From contig SCQH01000042.1 in assembly GCA_004321925.1 (NCBI GenBank), positions 1 through 64,000 of the forward strand: a stretch of DNA of 64,000 nt, given 5' to 3'. Source of the DNA: Nitrospirota bacterium (lineage in GTDB: Bacteria; Nitrospirota; Thermodesulfovibrionia; Thermodesulfovibrionales; UBA6898). Shown in pieces: positions 59,659-64,000 of the stretch; the stretch's first letter is position 1, and the number at the start of each line of letters is the position of its first letter. Under the pieces are notes generated by a model, which worked only from the letters and a program-made list of their open reading frames with translations, was not told the DNA's origin and searched no databases. A program made the position numbers and the translations under genes.

Positions 59659-59688
59659 ATCATACCTGATGTCATTTTTTAATTTCAA
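59659..59688 (-). promoter_or_regulatory. Predicted sigma-70 promoter of thrS-infC
   Basis: On the minus strand TTGAAA (59688-59683) and TATGAT (59664-59659) are spaced by 18 bases. The leader to the ATT start is only about 36 bases, so there is no room for a T-box or an E. coli-like operator. GATGTCA occurs twice around the -10 box. Confidence 0.55.
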
Positions 59689-59731
59689 TCAGCCGCATAC
59701 AAACTTATACAAAATGTTACCATACATCCCG

Positions 59732-60601
59732 ATGGAATACTACGAACTTAAGATAAAGGCGGCTGAAGAGTCCCGTGAGGCGGTCCTTGCCCTGCTTGCG
59801 AGGCTCGGCCTGACAGGCTTCGGCTCGGAAGGCGACCTGATCGTCACGTATGCCGGTTCAAAGGCCGAGGCAGGCCGCATCGGCGCAGAACTGGAGCAGT
59901 TTCAGACCACCCTCAAAGAGGCAGGCCTCGCCCCTGAGATCTCCTGTGACAGCAGCCCCCTCCCTGAGCAGGACTGGAACGAGGTCTGGAAAAAGAACTT
60001 CTCGCCGATCGACGTCGGCAGGAACCTGACGATAATCCCGTCCTGGCTTGAGCATGCAACAGACCGCATCCCGCTCATCATCGACCCCGGCATGGTCTTC
60101 GGCACCGGCCATCACGAAAGCACCCGCTCCTCCCTCGTCCTTATAGAACGGCTCTCGGACGCCGGCAGCAAGAAAAGCTTCCTCGACATCGGCACCGGCT
60201 CCGGCGTCCTTGCCATCGCCGCCTCGAGGCTCGGCTTTCAGGAGCTGCTCGCCATCGACATAGACCCCCTTGCCGTTGATGCTGCCCAGAGGAACGTTAT
60301 CGCCAACAGCCTGGGGAACATCCTGGTCAGGGAGGCAACCCTGTCTGATATCTCCGGCCGCTTCGACATGATCGCCGCAAACCTCCTCTCGGAGATACTC
60401 ATCTCGATCGCCTCTGACCTGGCCACCCATCTTGAGCCAAACGGCGTTGCCGTCCTCTCCGGCATCCTCCTTGGACAGGAAGACGACGTCAAAAAAGCGA
60501 TGCAGAAGGCCGGCCTCCGGCTGATGGAAGAGCTGGTCGACGGAACCTGGGTCTCTCTTGTTGTCGGACATAGCAAGGCAGTTTTGAGTTTTAAGTTTTA
60601 A
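59732..60601 (+). CDS. prmA: Ribosomal protein L11 methyltransferase PrmA
   Basis: PrmA trimethylates ribosomal protein L11 using SAM. The protein (289 aa from ATG 59732, MEYYELKI) has an N-terminal L11-binding domain and a Rossmann domain with FGTGHHESTR, SFLDIGTGSGVLAIA, and AANLLSEILI, all typical. A further ATG at 59714 is possible; neither has a ribosome site. It is divergent from thrS. The final residues AVLSFKF and the TAA stop are encoded by GTTTTAA-type heptamer repeats, so the native end was probably near SLVVGHSK. Confidence 0.93.
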   Translation: MEYYELKIKAAEESREAVLALLARLGLTGFGSEGDLIVTYAGSKAEAGRIGAELEQFQTTLKEAGLAPEISCDSSPLPEQDWNEVWKKNFSPIDVGRNLTIIPSWLEHATDRIPLIIDPGMVFGTGHHESTRSSLVLIERLSDAGSKKSFLDIGTGSGVLAIAASRLGFQELLAIDIDPLAVDAAQRNVIANSLGNILVREATLSDISGRFDMIAANLLSEILISIASDLATHLEPNGVAVLSGILLGQEDDVKKAMQKAGLRLMEELVDGTWVSLVVGHSKAVLSFKF

Positions 60602-60667
60602 GTTTTGAGTTATGGAAATAACACTTTATAAGGCAGTTCTAGGTTCTAGGTTCTAGGTTCTAGGTTT
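60583..60667 (+). repeat. Heptamer repeats overlapping the prmA end
   Basis: GTTTTGAGTTTTAAGTTTTAAG (60584-60605, period 7) overlaps the last codons of prmA, and GTTCTAGGTTCTAGGTTCTAG (60635 on) is a tandem of the GTTCTAA family. GGAAATAACACTTTATA lies between. Confidence 0.8.
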
Positions 60668-60668
60668 T

Positions 60669-60948
60669 GGCTGTGCTTTCCCCATATGAAAATTTAGGTC
60701 TGAGCGGTTGCCCGGAGGGTAAGAATTTTAGACTGTCCGAAGCCCCGGATATAGGATAAGGTTTTTCCGAACGGGGCAAGTTTCTAAAATTCCCCGAGGA
60801 CTGCCGGGCGGGCCGTTAAGAATTTTCGTCGGGGCGGCCTTCTTTGCTTAAAGCACCTACTGTTGGTGCCTAAGGCACCTACTTTTGGAGGGTCACGTTT
60901 CTTGGCCGGCAAGAAAGGTGACTGGGGTCCGGGGCGACGCCCCGAGGC
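60669..60948 (-). repeat. Large structured repeat, copy D (reverse)
   Basis: Reversed copy with GGCTGTGCTTTCCCC, the AATTTTAGACTGTCCGAAGC arm and matching TTTCTAAAATTCCCC, and the closing CCGGGGCGACGCCCCGAG stem-loop. A duplicated CACCTACT...GGTGCC segment (60850-60885) distinguishes it from A and C. Confidence 0.82.
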
Positions 60949-60950
60949 AA

Positions 60951-61012
60951 AATAACACGCAGTGTTACATGAATTAAGAATTCAAAATTCAAAATTAAGA
61001 ATTTAATAGAAG
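60951..61012. repeat. AT-rich block with GTGTTAC palindrome
   Basis: AATAACACGCAGTGTTAC (60951-60968) is a palindrome, followed by GAATTAAGAATTCAAAATTC and a second AATTAAGAATT. The same pair, reversed, closes the window at 63918-63974. Confidence 0.8.
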
Positions 61013-61882
61013 ATGGATGACAGGATGAAAAACAACAGAGATACGAAAAAGCTTTCTCTTCGGACCGACTTTAAGGGGCCGAAGGCGGTGGCTGCTGCTG
61101 ATCTTCTGGCGGAGCTTACGGGGCTTTCGAAGATGCGGATAAAGGATGCGATGAACAAGGGCGCGGTCTGGATCCTGAGGAAAAAGGGCGGACTGCAGCG
61201 ACTGCGCAGGGCCTCGGCAGACCTCAAGCCCGGCACGCATATCGAACTCTACTACGACGAGGAGCTCCTCTCCCTGAAGCCGCCTGAGGCCTCATGCCTG
61301 CATGACCAGGGACATTACAGCGTCTGGCTTAAACCGGCCGGGCTCCTTTCACAGGGCACGAAATACGGTGACCACTGCTCGCTCCTGAGGCAGGCCGAAC
61401 TATACTTCGGCCTCAGAAGGGAGGTCTGGCTCATCCACAGGCTCGACCGCGAGGCCTCCGGCCTCATGCTCATCGCCCATACAAAAGATGCTGCAGGGGT
61501 CCTCTCTGAGCTCTTCCGGAAGGACCTGATCGTAAAAAAGTACAGGCTTGAGGTCCTGGGCGACCTGACAGCCCGCGGAAAGAGCGGGACGATCGATCTC
61601 CCGCTGGACGACAAGCCTGCTGTCACGGACTATGAGGCAGGAGAGTACGACCCTGCCCGAAACCTCACCCCTGTCGTTGCTGTCATCCGGACCGGCCGTC
61701 TGCATCAGATCAGGCGCCACTTCGACATGATCGGCTTCCCGGTGATCGGCGACCCCCAATACGGCACCGGCAACAAGAACAGGACCGGCATGAAACTCGA
61801 AGCCGTGTCTTTGTCTTTCCTTTGTCCGTATCGCAACGAAAACGTTGCATACACGATAGAGAAAGACAGTTCTACGTTCTAA
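61013..61882 (+). CDS. RluA/RluD-family pseudouridine synthase
   Basis: This 289-aa RNA-modifying enzyme isomerises specific uridines. The catalytic Asp is in LIHRLDREASGLML. An S4-like N-terminal region (SKMRIKDAMNKGAVWI) and LHQIRRHF with GDPQYG near the C-terminus are typical. It lacks the usual N-terminal length, and the start is uncertain: ATG 61013 and ATG 61025 both lack a good ribosome site. The last codons (KDSSTF) and the TAA stop derive from GTTCTACGTTCTAAG, that is, from the heptamer repeat, so the original end has been replaced. Confidence 0.9.
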   Translation: MDDRMKNNRDTKKLSLRTDFKGPKAVAAADLLAELTGLSKMRIKDAMNKGAVWILRKKGGLQRLRRASADLKPGTHIELYYDEELLSLKPPEASCLHDQGHYSVWLKPAGLLSQGTKYGDHCSLLRQAELYFGLRREVWLIHRLDREASGLMLIAHTKDAAGVLSELFRKDLIVKKYRLEVLGDLTARGKSGTIDLPLDDKPAVTDYEAGEYDPARNLTPVVAVIRTGRLHQIRRHFDMIGFPVIGDPQYGTGNKNRTGMKLEAVSLSFLCPYRNENVAYTIEKDSSTF

Positions 61883-61996
61883 GTTCCAGGTTCCAGGTTC
61901 AACGACAAAACAAGAAATAAAACAGTTCTCGGTTCAAAACAGCTTTTTCCCATTCTTAATTCTGGAACTTAGAACTTAGAACGTAGAACGTAGAAC
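61869..61996. repeat. Heptamer inverted-repeat element between convergent genes
   Basis: Forward heptamers (GTTCTACGTTCTAAG, GTTCCAGGTTCCAGG) at 61869-61901 and complementary AACTTAGAACTTAGAACGTAG at 61966-61992 face each other around a CAAAACAAGAAATAAAAC spacer and an AATTCTTAATTCT-like piece. This hairpin could terminate both convergent genes. Confidence 0.8.
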
Positions 61997-62000
61997 ATCT

Positions 62001-63881
62001 TCACCCTTTTTTAAAGTTCGGTACGATCTTTCTCATTTCGGTGATCAGGGCTTCGAGGTCTTTGCCGGCGATGATGGCCTCAAGTTCTTTCAGGTGGGCC
62101 TCGAGGGCCTGCAGGGCTGGGACCGCGTCGGGGATGGCTGATCTGAGTTTCGGGTGGGTGGTCGGCGCGCTCTTTTCCATCTGGTCGAAGAGCTCTTCAT
62201 AGAGCTTTTCTCCGGGTCTCAGGCCGGTATAGACTATCCTGATCTCTTCGTTCGGGACAAAGCCCGAAAGGCGGATAAGGTTTTCGGCAAGGTCCCTGAT
62301 CAGGATCTGCTCGCCCATGTCGAGGACGAATATCTCTCCGCCGCTGCCTGCTGCAGAGGCCAGCAGGACGAGCTGCACTGCCTCGGGTATCAGCATGAAG
62401 TACCGTTTGATGTCCGGGTGCGTGACCGTCACCGGCCCGCCGCGCTTCACCTGCTCCCGGAAGATACTGACTACACTGCCGTTGCTCCCGAGTACATTGC
62501 CGAACCGGACGGTCGTGAACTTCGTCCCTCCCTGCTTGTTCATGGCCATGGTCAGGAATTCGGCGATCCTCTTGGTGCCGCCCATGATATTCGTCGGGTT
62601 CACCGCCTTGTCGGTCGAGATCATCACAAAATGCTCCACCTCATGCAGGAGCGACCTTCTCAGGAGGTTCATCGTCCCAAAGACATTGTTCCTGACCGCC
62701 TCGAAGGGGTTCAGCTCCATCAGCGGCACATGCTTATGCGCCGCAGCATGAAAGACGATCTGCGGTTTGAAACGGTCAAAGAGATATTCGAGGGTATCGG
62801 GGTCCCGCATGTCCCCGACCACCGTCTGCAGGTCGACGGCGGCCGCCTGCCCTTCCCTTTGCCCGTCTCTGAGCTCCAGGTCTATATCGAAGAGCCCGTT
62901 TTCGTAACGGTCGAAGAGGATGAGCCGGGAGGGGCTGTACCTCATGATCTGCCTGCAGAGCTCCGAGCCTATAGAGCCGCCTGCCCCGGTCACGAGGATC
63001 GCCTTGCCCGCACAATATTTGCTCACCTCCCCGATATTGGGGCTGATCTGCTCGCGCTGGAGGAGGTCCTCAAGAGAGAGCGGCCTTATCTGGGAGACGG
63101 TCACATTGCCGTCGAGGATCTCATGCATCGCCGGCACGGTCCTGACCGGCAGGCCGAAGGGTTTGCAGACGTCATAGATCTCGTTCAGGACCTTAAAGCC
63201 GGCAGAGGGCATCGCTATCAGGATCTCGTCAGGCTCCTCCTCTTCGATCACCTGGGCGAGGACCTCCCGGGTGCCGAGGATAGGGATCCCATGTATCGTC
63301 CCTTTGCTTTTGTTCACGTTGTCGTCTATGAAGCCTATCGGCTCATAGGAATATTTGTCGTTCTTCTTCATGTCCCGGGCAAGCATCTCGCCTGCGTCCC
63401 CGGCACCGATGATAAGGACCGTCTTCTTCTTTCCGGAGGAATGCAGGTATTCCCGGAATATCCGCGTGGCGAACCTGGCCCCGCCCGAGATCATGATCAG
63501 CATCAGCCAGTCGAGGAAATAGATGGAGCGCGGATATTCCGGATGCCCCAGGAGAAAGCGGACGACGACCAGGAAGACGATGCTGCCGGCAGTGACGGAT
63601 TTCAGGATCCGGGCGAGGTCGCTGATGCTCGAATACCGCCAGAGGTCCTTATAGAGGCCGAAGAGGACATAGAAAAAGATCCTGATGACAAGGAGCAGGA
63701 GGAGAAAACGACTGAAGTTCTGGAACTGCTCTTTCGGGATGATCCCGTCGAACCGGAGGAGAAAGGCGAGGTAGTTCGCCAGGACGATCTCGACCATATG
63801 CCCCAGGACAACCACGAACCGCCTGTTCTTTATGATCAACGCCCGTACTGCAACGTAAAATTTAGATATAGCCCGTCCCAT
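62001..63881 (-). CDS. CapD/FlaA1-type polysaccharide biosynthesis epimerase
   Basis: This 626-aa inner-membrane enzyme of UDP-sugar modification (4,6-dehydratase/epimerase class) has four N-terminal membrane helices (to about 130). A CoA-binding-like Rossmann domain (LIIGAGDAGEML) follows, then a large SDR domain with the NAD motif VTGAGGSIGSELCRQ. It has the catalytic ISTDKAVNPTN, KRYFMLIPEA and PGEKLYEELF. The start at 63881 follows AAAGGAAGG. It probably supplies a modified sugar for the exopolysaccharide encoded at 41657-50426, although it stands alone here. Confidence 0.94.
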   Translation of the reverse strand: MGRAISKFYVAVRALIIKNRRFVVVLGHMVEIVLANYLAFLLRFDGIIPKEQFQNFSRFLLLLLVIRIFFYVLFGLYKDLWRYSSISDLARILKSVTAGSIVFLVVVRFLLGHPEYPRSIYFLDWLMLIMISGGARFATRIFREYLHSSGKKKTVLIIGAGDAGEMLARDMKKNDKYSYEPIGFIDDNVNKSKGTIHGIPILGTREVLAQVIEEEEPDEILIAMPSAGFKVLNEIYDVCKPFGLPVRTVPAMHEILDGNVTVSQIRPLSLEDLLQREQISPNIGEVSKYCAGKAILVTGAGGSIGSELCRQIMRYSPSRLILFDRYENGLFDIDLELRDGQREGQAAAVDLQTVVGDMRDPDTLEYLFDRFKPQIVFHAAAHKHVPLMELNPFEAVRNNVFGTMNLLRRSLLHEVEHFVMISTDKAVNPTNIMGGTKRIAEFLTMAMNKQGGTKFTTVRFGNVLGSNGSVVSIFREQVKRGGPVTVTHPDIKRYFMLIPEAVQLVLLASAAGSGGEIFVLDMGEQILIRDLAENLIRLSGFVPNEEIRIVYTGLRPGEKLYEELFDQMEKSAPTTHPKLRSAIPDAVPALQALEAHLKELEAIIAGKDLEALITEMRKIVPNFKKG

Positions 63882-63917
63882 GATCCCTTCCTTTTAATAT
63901 AACATACCTTGAAACGG

Positions 63918-64000
63918 CAATTCTTAATTTTGAATTCTTAATTCTTAATTAACGTAACACTGCGTGTTATTTCCACAATTCATAATTTAAAATTCAAAAT
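63918..64000. repeat. AT-rich block with GTAACAC palindrome at window end
   Basis: GGCAATTCTTAATTTTGAATTC (63916-63938) and ATTCTTAATTAACG are followed by GTAACACTGCGTGTTATTTCC (63954-63974) and further AT-rich repeat to the end. This is the mirror of the block at 60951-61012. No gene is present. Confidence 0.8.

Noticed and set aside
62154-63902. A 582-codon open frame antisense to the CapD-type gene
   Set aside because: It is an Asp/His/Arg-rich shadow of a well-supported enzyme gene.

Overview
The window most resembles a Gram-negative, moderately GC-rich environmental bacterium, probably from the Nitrospirota (Thermodesulfovibrionia-like) or a neighbouring lineage such as Desulfobacterota. 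This rests on gene content and style only: Omp85/TamB envelope genes, a compact chemosensory operon with CheX, many c-di-GMP and PAS proteins, strong AGGAGG ribosome sites, and thrS-infC without rpmI-rplT. No marker here settles the phylum. The first 13 bases match the end of an Illumina adapter, so base 14 is the true start of a contig.

Layout. 14-3658: a truncated DUF948 protein, ribD, two uncharacterised genes and purC. 3933-18864: a sensory block, all on +. It holds a five-PAS NarX-type kinase and its LuxR-type regulator, then STAS, cheX, cheW, a PhnD-like binding protein, an MCP with a periplasmic zinc-binding (CZB-like) domain, cheR, cheA, cheB, two cheY and a PAS-GGDEF-EAL protein. A 20-bp motif with a -10 box at fixed spacing lies upstream of both the STAS and cheX genes and may be the regulator's operator. 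18995-28280: htpX, rpoD, a candidate structured RNA, pfkA, a leaderless holin-family membrane gene, a TrmJ-like methyltransferase, a GGDEF protein, a cysteine synthase and a YtxH protein.

28286-41081 (-): one tightly overlapping envelope operon, read as macA-like adaptor, ABC ATPase, ABC permease, glnD, tamB, a seven-POTRA Omp85 protein and a SurA-like chaperone. 41657-50426 (-): an exopolysaccharide operon with a strong promoter at its head. It holds a secreted Cys protein, an outer-membrane barrel, a Wza-like export protein, a Wzz/BY-kinase, an O-antigen-ligase/TPR protein, a CpsB-type phosphatase and a NusG-like antiterminator. 50769-55454: secreted PPIase/TPR, NlpC/P60 and pseudo-protease/TPR proteins. 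57204-59616 (-): thrS-infC. The window ends with prmA, a pseudouridine synthase and a CapD/FlaA1-type epimerase.

Two things stand out. First, neither thrS nor infC has an in-frame ATG, GTG or TTG that gives a full-length protein. Each has ATT or ATA exactly 7 nt after GGAGG, which suggests that IF3 start-codon discrimination controls both genes. Second, from 21.6 kb onward almost every long intergenic gap is a mosaic of at least five non-coding repeat families: a 250-315-bp structured element, GTTCTAA heptamers that build 50-bp arrays, a 97-bp tandem repeat, a 24-bp-arm palindrome, and AT-rich TTAATTTTGAATT blocks. Several of these supply stop codons, a ribosome site or promoter-adjacent sequence to neighbouring genes. 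The first 21.6 kb has none.
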